Origin: Cyclina sinensis
Lineage: Eukaryota > Mollusca > Bivalvia > Venerida > Veneridae
DNA length: 64,000 nucleotides
Direction: 5' to 3'
Assembly: GCA_012932295.1 (NCBI GenBank)
Contig: JAAONU010000004.1
Location: forward strand, 27,010,304-27,074,303
Shown here: positions 12,501 through 24,500 of the stretch, piece by piece
How positions within the stretch are numbered: position 1 is the stretch's first letter
Layout: every line of letters starts with the position of its first letter
The notes under the pieces: model-generated
The model's input: only the letters and a program-made list of their open reading frames with translations
Told to the model about the DNA's origin: nothing
Databases searched by the model: none
Made by a program: the position numbers and the translations under genes

Positions 12501-15500
12501 CTTGTCTAAAATAACAAGGCCCAGAGCTTTCATATTTGGTATGAAGCATCATCTAGGGGACCTCTGTCAAGTTTGCTCAAATCATGACTTCCGGGGTCAA
12601 ACTGGTTCAGCCCCGGGGGTAAATAGATTTTACTTAGAATTTATATAGGAAAAACTTCAAAAATCTTCTTCTCCAGAACCACAAAGCCTGGCGCTTAGAT
12701 ATTTTGCATGTAGCATTAACTAGTAGACTTCTACCAAGTTTGCTCAAATCATGATCCCCGGGGTCAAGTTGATCCCGCCCGGGGGTCAGTTAATTTTATA
12801 TAGAGTTTATATAGGAAAAACTTCAAAAATCTTCTTCTCCAGAACCACAAAGGCTAGAGCTTAGATATTTTGCATGTAGCATAACCAAGTAGACCTTAAC
12901 CAAGTTTGCTCAAATCATGATCCCCGGGGTCAGATTGACCCCGCCCCGGGGGTCAATTGATTTTATATAGAGTTTATATAGGAAAAACTTCAAAAATCTT
13001 CTTCTCCAGAACCACAAAGCCTGGAGCTTAGATATTTTGCATGTAGCATTACCTAGTAGACTTCTACCAAGTTTGCTCAAATCATGATCCCCGGGGTCAA
13101 GTTGACCCCGCCCGGGGGTCAATTGATTTTATATAGAGTTTATATAGGAAAAACTTCAAAAATCTTCTTCTCCAGAACCACAAAGCCTGGAGCTTAGATA
13201 TTTTGCATGTAGCATTACCTAGTAGACCTTTACCAAGTTTGCTTAAATCATGATCCCCGGGGTCAAATTGACCCCGCCCCATAGTCAATTCATTTTATAT
13301 ATAGTTTATATAGGAAAAACTTCAAAAATCTTCTTCTCCAGAACTGCAGGCCTGGAGCTTAGATATTTTGCATGTAGCATTAACTAGTAGACTTCTACCA
13401 AGTTTGCTCAAATCATGATCCCCGGGGTCAAATTGACCCCGCCTGGGGGTCAGTTGATTTTATATAGAGTTTATATAGGAAAAACTTCAAAAAATCTTCT
13501 ACTCCAGAACCAGAAAGCCTAGAGCTTAGAAATTTTGCATGTAGCATGACCTAGTAGACCTTAACCAAGTTTGCTCAAATCATGATCCCCGGGGTCAAAT
13601 TGACCCCGCCCCATAGTCAATTCATTTTATATATAGTTTATATAGCCATCTGATCTTAGTCTGCAAAGTTTGCTTCGGTCTTCCCAACTGCTGAGTTCAG
13701 TACGTACAGTCCATGGTCTGTGGATCACCTATCTTGTGTGTCATAACGTGCTCTCAAATTCTGTACTGGTACAGAATTTACCAACACAGGTTAACTGCAT
13801 ACCATTATGTAACTTAAATACTGTCTCAAAATAGCATATACCCTAACACAAAAGTCACTTCTAGACTGTACATTTCTGAAGGAAACTACCTTCAGCCAAA
13901 ATGAAAACATTACACCTGTTTCAGATATCCATATTTCAATTTGTACTTCATACAATAGTTTCATGTTAACTTACAAAGAAAAAAAAAATGTATCGAAAGT
14001 CTAATGACTTTGAAATGTTAACATTTTCCATGTATTTATCATCTAGACGAAATGAGGTAAACTGGAAATTATTAAAACAGTTCATGTAAAGTTAAAACTT
14101 CACCAATCAGCAAGTGTGGACACATGCCCTTCTTTCACCAATTCTCTCCTCATTATGTCTACAATATCGTTTCATGGTCTATCAGGTGAGCGATTCAGGG
14201 CCATCATGGCCCTCTTGTTTTTTTTTACCTTGACCTGTAAATGACCTTGACCTTAAGGTGATATTGTAAAAAAAAATAAAAATTTCTTTTGAAGGATCTA
14301 CAATTTATCTTCATTTGGTCCACAGCTGAAAGGTCAAAACACCACTTTGGGGGCATTATCCTCTTTCATTGACAATTCTTTCTGCTTATTAACGTTATTG
14401 TCTTTTTGAAAAAAAATGGTTCTTTTAAAAATAGTTTTTAGGAATTCATTGATTCATTACTTTTAGAATGAATAGATTCCTGTAGAAGAAAGAAAAATAT
14501 GTTTTGCAATTTCTTGACCTTGACTTGTTGTTCTTGATACTTTATTTTCATATTATTTCTAACTTCAATGACTATACAACGTGGTAGAAACATTATTTAA
14601 ATTGACTGAGCATTGTATTGCACTGAGCCACTAAAATTTAGATGAGTGAAAGAAGGATACCAAAATCTAACAGTTACAACCTTTTGCTACCAGAAGGTTT
14701 CAGTTTTATCACACAGTGTACTTGCAGAAAAGGCAAAAAAAACCAACATTGTATAACATTTTATCTTTATTATAGATTTTTTTTGGTCTCAAAGCTCTTT
14801 GGATACAGCAAGATCTAAGATTTTTATACTAGTGAAATATTTTTTTTGTGCTGGAAGCTTCTGTTTTTCTTCATGAAACTTGATAAGAATATGTTCTGCT
14901 TGGTTAGAGTATGGCATTAGATATCTCCATTTCTGCATTGTGAATTAAAAATGTTATCATCCCATTTTTCCAGAGTTTGTTGTTTGTTTCAGATTTTGGT
15001 GTTTCGGCTTGGTTAGCGACTGGAAAGGACCAGACGAGGGATGCTGTGAGACATACATTTGTAGGGACCCCTTGTTGGATGGCCCCTGAAGTCATGGAAC
15101 AGGTAGTGCAGATGGAATATTTATTATTATTATTGTGACTTGTTTATGAATATTTTATAACAATCTGTGTTGTCAAAATTTTTGTAACATTTCTGCCATT
15201 CCTAGAACTACTAAGGACTGTGGCTATATATGTTTTAGTTCACATGAGGAAATCATTTGGTAAGGTTCATTCCTATGTTTGTCATATAGAATTTTCATCA
15301 TTAGACTCATATAAGCTTGCTTGCTGCAAGCACATAAACTGTCTCTTGTGTGTACTTATGAATTCCTTACAACTTTTTTTTTAAAACCAAAATTAATTAG
15401 CATGAAATCAACAATTTTATTTTACAGGAGACTTCCACAGCATTGTATTATAATCATATCTAAAAAACTGCAGATTTATGTTGAATGGAGGTTTCCTACA

Positions 15501-18500
15501 TTTTCAGGTGACAGGATATGATTTTAAAGCAGATATCTGGAGTTTAGGAATAACTGCCATAGAGCTAGCTACGGGTACCGCTCCTTACCACAAATATCCA
15601 CCAATGAAGGTAGGCAGTCACTATTCCAGAAAATCAAAGTTTCAGAAAATTTGACTATGTTAAGTGTATGTATGACTTTATAAAATAGAATTGATTTTTT
15701 GTCAGACTTTTCTTTTCCTTTCGAAGTTATTTCAGCACTGTACTTTGTGAATTATTGGTACTTTCAGTGCTTTGATTTTTGTGTATTTTTCAGGTACTTA
15801 TGTTAACCTTACAAAATGATCCCCCATCCCTAGATGCCAGTGCAGAAGACAAGGACCAGTATAAAAACTATAGTAAAGTTTTTAGAAAATTTGTCTCTGA
15901 TTGTTTGAAAAAGGAGCCAGAAAAAAGGTGAATGTCTTTGTCATTCGAAAAACTTTTCAGTCACAGTGTATACATGCATGTTCCTAGATTGCCAGCCTAC
16001 CTATCTAAAAAATATGGAATGATAAAAACAGATACTGGCAGTCTGCAAAAATAGCTTTGAAAGGAGTAAGTTTTGTTCATTAGTTGTCCTGCAAGCATTT
16101 TCAGTCAGTCAAGTTCAGTTTTAAGGCCTTACTTTTTATGCACTTGTGTCTCAATCCCTTTGTACTCTTTACATGTATATTAACGAGTACATTGTATTAA
16201 TAGATTGAAAGTCACATGCTTTCATACATGTTTTTATTGTGAACAAAATTTAAAGCATGACTGTCTATTGTCTTTTTCACAAAAATTTTTCACATGCCAG
16301 TGTCATTCTCTTTTCATAGACCTACTGCCAAACAGTTACTGAAACATGAATTCATGAGGAAAGCAAAGGTAAGCTTTGGACATGATTTTAAGTATTTTTC
16401 ACCCAAACTATTGTTAGCATCTTCTGATATTATTTTATTGTATGAGTAATGAAACTGAATTTTGTGATATTGAACATTAATTTGAGAAAGCTGGCAGTTA
16501 CTTATGGACCCTTTGCATTTAGTATTGGTCGTTCCCAGGAATGACGGTGCAGTAAAGTGCCTGCCTGTTTTAACTGTGACTGTTCAGTGGGTGTTGAATT
16601 GCTGCTAAAGCAAACCAAACCGACAAATATGTTTAAGGATGTCATGAAGAAGTTGTTGAAATGGATGTCAATTTTCATGCGATATTGTCTGTATCTTGTA
16701 GAATATGATACTTTAACCACTTTAAAAATCATTTCAGTCATTATAAAACTAGATGTATAAAACATTGATGTAATTTGATATGTGTTAAATAATGGTAAAG
16801 AGTTCAGATGTGTAACTCTCTGATTATGATTATGTAATATTTTCATTACTTTAAAATGTGTGTTATGTTTTGCAACATTTTAAAATCATTTAGAAAACTA
16901 TTCAAGCTTGGAAATTAACAAGATTTCTTGCAAAAAAATAAGTACTGTCATCTAAAGGGTATAAGATGCTTCTTAGAATTTAACTCATTATTGAATTTCT
17001 GAAACAGACCTGCCTGCTACTTTATTTGGACCAGCACACAAAGAGGGGTGAATTTGAAGAAGTTTTAGGTGCAGCAGACGACATTTTTTTGCGTGCACTC
17101 CTTGATTTATAGGGTCATTAAATGAAAACATGCAAACTGACTAGTGCAGCCCATGATCAGATATGCTAGCAGATTAGAGATTATGGTCTTCAGTGGTCGG
17201 CCAGGCAACAACAGTTGCTACAAGCAGGGTCACAGTAACTTAAACCAATCATATTGTTTGTTTTACAGGACAAGGCTCATCTTGTGAAAATGTTACTGTC
17301 CGAGGGATCATCTGTCAAACCACAAAAAGTTAGTGTAATTTTTCTTTGTAAGCATTTTAGAACACTAAGTTAGTGAACACATAGTCACCTTTGCTTGTGC
17401 TTTTTGTCTTGAAGTATAACGTGGCATGATGATAAAAGGCTATGTAGCTAAGCACACGTTCTGTTTTTGTTATATTGCACCAGTTTTAGAATTTTAAGAT
17501 TATTTGTAGATGATTATATTTTTCCATATAAATGAAAAAGGTTGTTTACGGTACTGATATAGAATATTGTTACATAGGAAATTAACATTATAAATTTGCA
17601 TATATAAATTTGCATAGAAATTGGTGTTAAGAACATGATATCAATGCTCCATGGAATTTACGGAAAGAGTACTTGGTTCAGATATGTTTGAAATATCAGA
17701 TTATTAAAAAAAAAATGTTTATGGAAAAATACTACTTTTTAGTCACCGATAAGAAAAGACACATATCAATTTTGTTATGATAATACACATATATCTGGCG
17801 TACTGTTTGAGGCCATGGCTTTGTTTGAGGCTTTGAAATGCTTGCAATTGCTTCTTTTTATTTAAAGGTTAAAGAAAATTCAAAAAGGATTTTTCCGGCT
17901 TTAGAAAAAGAATTCTAGGCACTGATTATTCATGATATATACCGGGGTAGTTGGCTTGATGTATGTGTATTTATTTGTGTAAGTTTTGTGTATATGAAAG
18001 TCTGTAGTATAAGGTCATAAGAGCATAGATTGACCTCATTAACTTGGGCATTAAAATGAACAGGTGAAAAGGGTGCCGGGCTCAAGCGGGCGTCTTCACA
18101 AGACGGAAGATGGAACATGGGAATGGTCTGATGACGAAATGGATGCCGAATCCGAGGAGGGCATGGCTGCTGCTGCAGAGACAAGCCGGGTACGTGTGAT
18201 AGACGTTTGAAATATTGCATTATGGGTAAACTTGGTATTTCAGAATTTTATCTAATTGCTGGTTGGTTCTTATTACTTGTCTTGAAGAAAAGGCTTTCGA
18301 TATGAAAATTAAATACATCATTTTTCTAGTATATTCAGGATTGTTTCCTTTAGACTTGGGTTTGATAAAGAGAGAATGCAACTTACCGTTTCAATGTAAG
18401 TTAACGGGAAAAACATTTATCAGTCCAGAATACAATAAGAAAAGGAGGCTTTTGAAATTTAGAACTAATTTTGGACATACCAAGTTTTGAAACATCTTGA

Positions 18501-21500
18501 TCTTTCAGTTAATTTTTGTTGTTTTAAAACATTTGAGTTCTGAGTTCATATTGTGAAGCATGTTGGACTATTTATGATGAGAGAAAATCTGTGTTGTATA
18601 TTTTAACAACTTCAGTTCTTCTCAAAAGCATGTTGATACCTTAGCTAAGTAAAGACTTCTTGTGAAATTTCTGCTGAAAATTCTTACAGTCCTGAAAAGT
18701 GATTAAAACAAGAGATGTAAATTTCAAATTACTGTTAGGATTTGCTTTGTGTAGATATAAAATGAGAACAGGGTAATTGACTGCTATTTTTAGAAGGAGT
18801 AGAGTTCAAATCAGGTTTACACATTAAAAAACTGCTTAAACAACAAGATAAAAGATTTTTGCTAACAGAAAGTTTTTGTGAATAGAAACTTGTTTGTTAA
18901 AGGTGTGTATTATGTTAGTAATGTAGACTCTTGCCAGGGAATACAGCCTCGTAATACATAGTTTTGTCAAATTGTTATAACCCGAGCAGCCAGTCCTAAA
19001 CCAATTGGGAGGCATCAGATATATAGACAGTTTTATAATTATACTATTTGTAACTACAAGGTTGCATGATGTTTTGTGCCAAATTACCCAGTTGAATATT
19101 ACATTGCAATGTCCCATGCATGGTCTCGCCAGTGATAAGTTGATTGATATAAATTGATTGATAGATCAGATAAGAATTCAGGGGAATATTACAAGTTATA
19201 TAATGGGCTGGTCTGTGTTCATTGCATTTGAGAATAGGTACAATTAAATCTTACAGTTTTTGTGGTGCCAAGACTTCAAACAGTTAATGGGATGTTGAAA
19301 ATGATTAAATCTGGTGCAATCTCTGTCAAATTCTCTTGCAAAATGTTTGTCTAAACACAAGCTGTGAAAAGTTCAGTAGACGGCTGAGTAAAAATAGAAG
19401 ATTGAGGAAATCTCCAGACAAAATTATATTATAGACAGACTTAATAAATTCTTTAGATAAAACTTGTACAAAGTAGGGATGGGAACGAATACTAATATCA
19501 ATATTCAAATATTCGAACATTCGTTCCCATCCCTAGTACAAAGTCAGAATACATTCTGGCTAGTCTGCTTGTTCATATGTTTACATTAATTTGATCTAAT
19601 GTTTTCCATTGCATTGAATTACTTAATGATTACGTTAAGAAAGCCAGAGGTTGTTGCTTGCTTTAAGTAGCTTTAGAATTTAGATCATGCAGAGCCAAAA
19701 TACATGTACTAGTTTTAATGCTATGCAGAACAAAGAAAGTATTCAGAATTCAGGCACCTTACACTTCTAAATTAGGAGCCGTCTTCTGTGTTCTCAGCAC
19801 AATGGAAGTAGATACCTTAATAATAAGGTATTAGTCCAAATTGTGACAAGTTTAAATCAGTTTATTTTAAACTTCTCTTGAAACAAAGCACCTTTCATGT
19901 TTAAATTAGGAGCAAGTTTTCTGTTATTGTGAATATAGGAGTATGTGTCCCTGTCAGAATTGACTAACGAACTTAAAACATATTGAATGGAATAGAATAA
20001 TAGTGTAATTAGGCTAACACACACCCTTGTATTATAGCGTGTGAATGAACATACAGGACTAGGCGACATTCAGGAAGATACTGAGGTAAGACTTATAATA
20101 CAACATAACATTAATGTCACAGTTTCTTGCCAACAATGTCACATTTTTATGCCGATAATGTCACAGTTTTTTGTCGATACTGTCACAGTGATCTGACATT
20201 AATGTCCTTTTTATTAAAAGTACGCTCAAAGTAAAAGTCACTTTTTGTTGTTGAAATATTCACAGATATTTAACACTTATTTCAAATTTATCACTTGATA
20301 ATACTGTTGTCTCCTTTAGATAATACAGTATTTTGTTGATAATGTCAAAATTTGTTTGTAGATACTTGCAATTCCTTCAATAGAAAAAGTATGAGTTTAT
20401 TTATTTGCTAATGCCATAATGCTAAGAAACATTTTTGTTAATACAAAGTACAGTTGTGTATGAAACTTCTTACACCTGAATGTCTTATAGGTATATCAAT
20501 CTTTTTCAGTAAACTGATATTTTAGCCTTGAAGATTGAAATATTTTCGTACCGCCATCCCTCACCCCCCAACCCCCACTTCCAAAAAAAAAAAAAAAACA
20601 TGTTTGAATAGGTATAGAGATACAAGTGTAACATCAGGTCTTGCATTATCTATATTTAGTCATGAGTATCTAATTGGTTAGCCATAATGTATATATAGTC
20701 TAGTTTTATTCATATCCCTGTATATTTATAATCTCAATGTCTTATACAAGCACCATAACTAATATTGAATTACTGTTATGAAGAATGTTTAAACTAATCA
20801 TGCTAACTTCATGAAAATTAACTTTTTAAGCCCCCACCAATTTAGGGGAGGGGGCGATATAGATTTGCCCTTGTCCATCCATCTGGCTGTCACGCTGTCT
20901 GGTGGAAATTATTGGAGATCGGCAGAGCTATGCCCCCTGATTATGCAAAAAATAGCATTTTTAGACTTGTGTTGCGTGAACTCTAAACGTATACCTGCTA
21001 GAGTCATGAAACTTCCTAAGAAAAGTTTTCAGCATGTGAATTTATGCACCTGGGTATATTGATGCAAATTTATTGGAGATTGGCATAGTTATGCCCCCTG
21101 ATAAAACTAAAAAACAGCATTTTTAGACATTGTACGCATCTGTTATTGTACAGGATTTTTTTTAACAATACAGGGGAATGTGGGGGCATCCTTGTCCTAT
21201 GGACACATCATTAGTTCATTAGATATCTCAAGTCATCTGGTTTGCTTGGGCATTTTTCTTTTATTCTTACATTTCAATCTTTACCTGTTGCTTTTGTTTA
21301 TATCTTTCTATTTTCAGGCTTCAGATTCATCTGTTTAATTCTGCCATCTATATTAAAAAAGATACCTGTATAATTTCACTTATTGGTCATTCTCATGGTC
21401 GACCTTCATGTTAAAAGATCATCAGATAATGATTTTTGATTAAGCTCATTTTTCCTAAAATATCATGAGATTGAACCCTGAAAAAAGTTTTATGACAAAG

Positions 21501-24500
21501 GTTTAAGACTGATGCTGCGATCTAAAAATATTTGTTGAGAAATTGTCTCTTTCCACTTAGCAGAGTTGGGTCTTGGTTTTTACAACAGACATATTACATC
21601 TTCATTGTTAGTAATTTGTTTTCATTTTCAACAGTATGTAACATCTATTTAAATATTAAGTGTTTTAATGAATATATTGATGAAGTTATAGATGCTTAAC
21701 AAAGTTGCAGAAAGTGAAGTTTAATGCAGATTTTTACATTAGGAAAGTACATGAAGACATTTAAAAATGGCAGTTGTATTTCATCTCCCTGTGAACTGCA
21801 TTGTCATTTAGCTATCCATTAATGTTTTGCCCCACCTGCGCTGGAGGAGGACATTTAAGGGACTTAAGATTGCAGGAGATTCTCAAAAAGCAAGATTTTG
21901 ATGAGCTCGGTGATACTGCCATCCAGGAAAAAGACTTGGCAAAATTTTATTTTCCAGGAGATTTTGTACAACAAGAGCAACTCCAACTCCTGGGCTTGTA
22001 CAAGAGCACTTTGCTCCAGGAGTGTGAAGTAAATTTAAATCCCGTCACTTCCAGGTGTGGCAGAACTTTAACAGGGTGCTTTAGACTTTTTGCCTCCTGT
22101 CAGATCCTGAAATAGGGGCCAATGCCAGATCAAAAGCTTATCTGGAGTCTTACTGTTAGAATTTCATAAATATAATAGTTATAATATGTTATCAAGTAAT
22201 TGTCACAATTGTATATCTTAATCATGCAGAATGGAAGCTTTTTTTCCCCAACTAACAGCTAGTGTTCTTTCAAGCTTTATTCTTTGTAATTTTTTGTTCC
22301 TTTGCTCACCTAGGCCAGAGGCTCACTGTGACCTTTTTAAATAGAACTGCTTGAAGCCTAACACTTTTTGAAGACATTAACCTTTAGGGGCATTTGTCTC
22401 TTATAGTGGAAGCTGTTTTTTAAATTTTATGCATGAAGAATTGCATCTTGTTTTCACAGTAGCTCTGACAACCTTCCGTTTAGCACCTTTAAGTTTTATT
22501 ATTCAGAATGCACTCATTGCCTGTCTTTACGTGTAATTCACAAAATTTACCAGTATATCACAACTTGGAAAAAAATGCTACTTATTGAACTATATAACTG
22601 GATGGACTTTCTTAACTCAATCTCTTAACGATATTTCATTTCATTTGCTGTAGATAATATACCATATTGTTCCTTTTTAATGCCACTCCCTGATATCACA
22701 ACGCAATGCATTTCAATTTTCAGGGATCTTTAAAGAAAGCTGTCCTGCAGTTCCTCTTGTATAATTTGTTCTGTAATCTTGCTTTTATAGATAAATAAAG
22801 TTACAAATATTAAATCTGAATAACTTATCCAAAACCCTTCTGTAATTATGTCTGACTTCAAAATGATTTAACTTTGAAGTAGTGAAAATTCGTTATACTA
22901 TGCCTATCAAATTTTGCCATAATGGTTTATTGAAATGCCTCTCAGTAGTAAATTAGTTTCATTTAATCATTTAAAGTCAAAATGTGACTGAAAGAATCAT
23001 TATAGTATGCTAAAATATTTGATCCTATCTTCTGTACTTCTTGCTTAGAGCAAGAAATGCAACACAATAAAATATGTGACTCTATACCAAAGATCTGAAA
23101 AAAAAGTAGAAAAAAAGTCTTCGTTCTTCAAAAAGATTTGAAGAGATCTCGACTGTACATTGGTTTTGATGTTTTTTTTGTTTTGTTTTTTATATTATTT
23201 TGTTAAGGAACAGTATGGTAGTTTTATTACTATTTGTTTTTTTAATAGCATCTGTAGTTGAAGGCGAAGTGTATAAAATTGAGACAACAGTGCATCACAA
23301 TTGCTGTGCATAGAAAAGAAGAACAAAATGCAATACTTGTACACCATACCTTGGACATTCTGGAAGTTAAATACTGTCAGAAATTATATACCGGTATCTT
23401 TAATGTTAATTTTTTTCCAATCTTTCTCGTTACCCAGTCACCTCGAGTCAAGCCTTCAGAAGAATCTGAAGAGGAAGTTGAGAAGCTTGCAGAAGGTGCT
23501 GCCAAAATGTCGGTAAAAAAAGATGAACCGGAAGAATCAAAACCGGAACCAGCAGAAAGTGAACAGAAAGAAGTGACAGCACCAGCACCAAAGACTGATA
23601 GTGTTGCAGCAATAAACTTAGTACTGAGATTAAGGTCTGTGAATTTCTTTTCATGAACCCTGTTTACTTTGTTCGTTTGACTAGACCAAGGTGACAGTTT
23701 GTAGAAGATGTTTGAAGAAGATATTTGATGGATTATAGGGTTGTTCCAGAAGATTCACTTCTTTTTTTTTGAGAAATTGGTTTTTTAAATAGCTGTAGAA
23801 GACCTTTTTTCTCAAGTTGTTATAACAGAAAAAACAATATTACCAACATTCATATGTGAATTTTTATGCCCCCGAATGGAGGCATACAGTAATCGCACTG
23901 TTTGTCCATCCGTCCATCTGTCTGGTAAAATCTTGTCCTCGCTTCATCCCCGAAACCGCTTGAGGGATTTCATTGAAACTTAACAGGAGTGTTTGTCACC
24001 AAGCCTAGTTGTGCATATCTTCAGGAGGTTCTGCTCGATTTATTTTTGGCAGAGTTATGGGCACTTAGTCATTTTTTTTTACTCTAATGATATTTTGTAC
24101 ATTCTTACTTGTCTCCACTGGCTGATGAAAGGATATGTTGGGTAAAGAATGAAAATGGTAATTTCTTAATTCCTCTTTTTAAAAAACAAAAATTCTGTGA
24201 TTAGCAAGTTCTATTACTTACTAAAAATTTGTCATACCACAGTTTGCCATTTTCCAGAAACTAAAAATATAGTTATCAGTTGTTTTCTATTTCCTTTTTT
24301 ATATGCCCCAAGGGGCATATTAAGTTATGGTACTGGGCGTCTGTCTGTCCGTCTGTTAGCAATTTGGTTTCCGGTGAATAACTTGAGAACTGTTTGGCCT
24401 ACAGTCTTTTAACTTTATTTGATGGTTGCTTATATTTAGTGCATGACCCTTATTGATTTTGGGTCAGTAGCTCATAGATCAAGGTCACAGTGACCTAAAC

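Noticed and set aside
12910..13288. Minus-strand frames with repeated '[21 protein letters not shown]' type text
   Set aside because: They are translations of the 166-bp internal repeats of a transposon-like element; period and breaks follow the repeat, not codons.
16502..16846. Overlapping frames on both strands (114 and 67 codons)
   Set aside because: They lie within an OXSR1 intron, mirror each other, and have no recognisable domain or splice context.
21318..21338. Possible small terminal exon of OXSR1 (ASDSSV, stop) after a TTTTCAG acceptor
   Set aside because: In phase 0 and thus possible, but six codons after a common acceptor-like motif is well within chance, and the main exon chain continues past it with family-like sequence.
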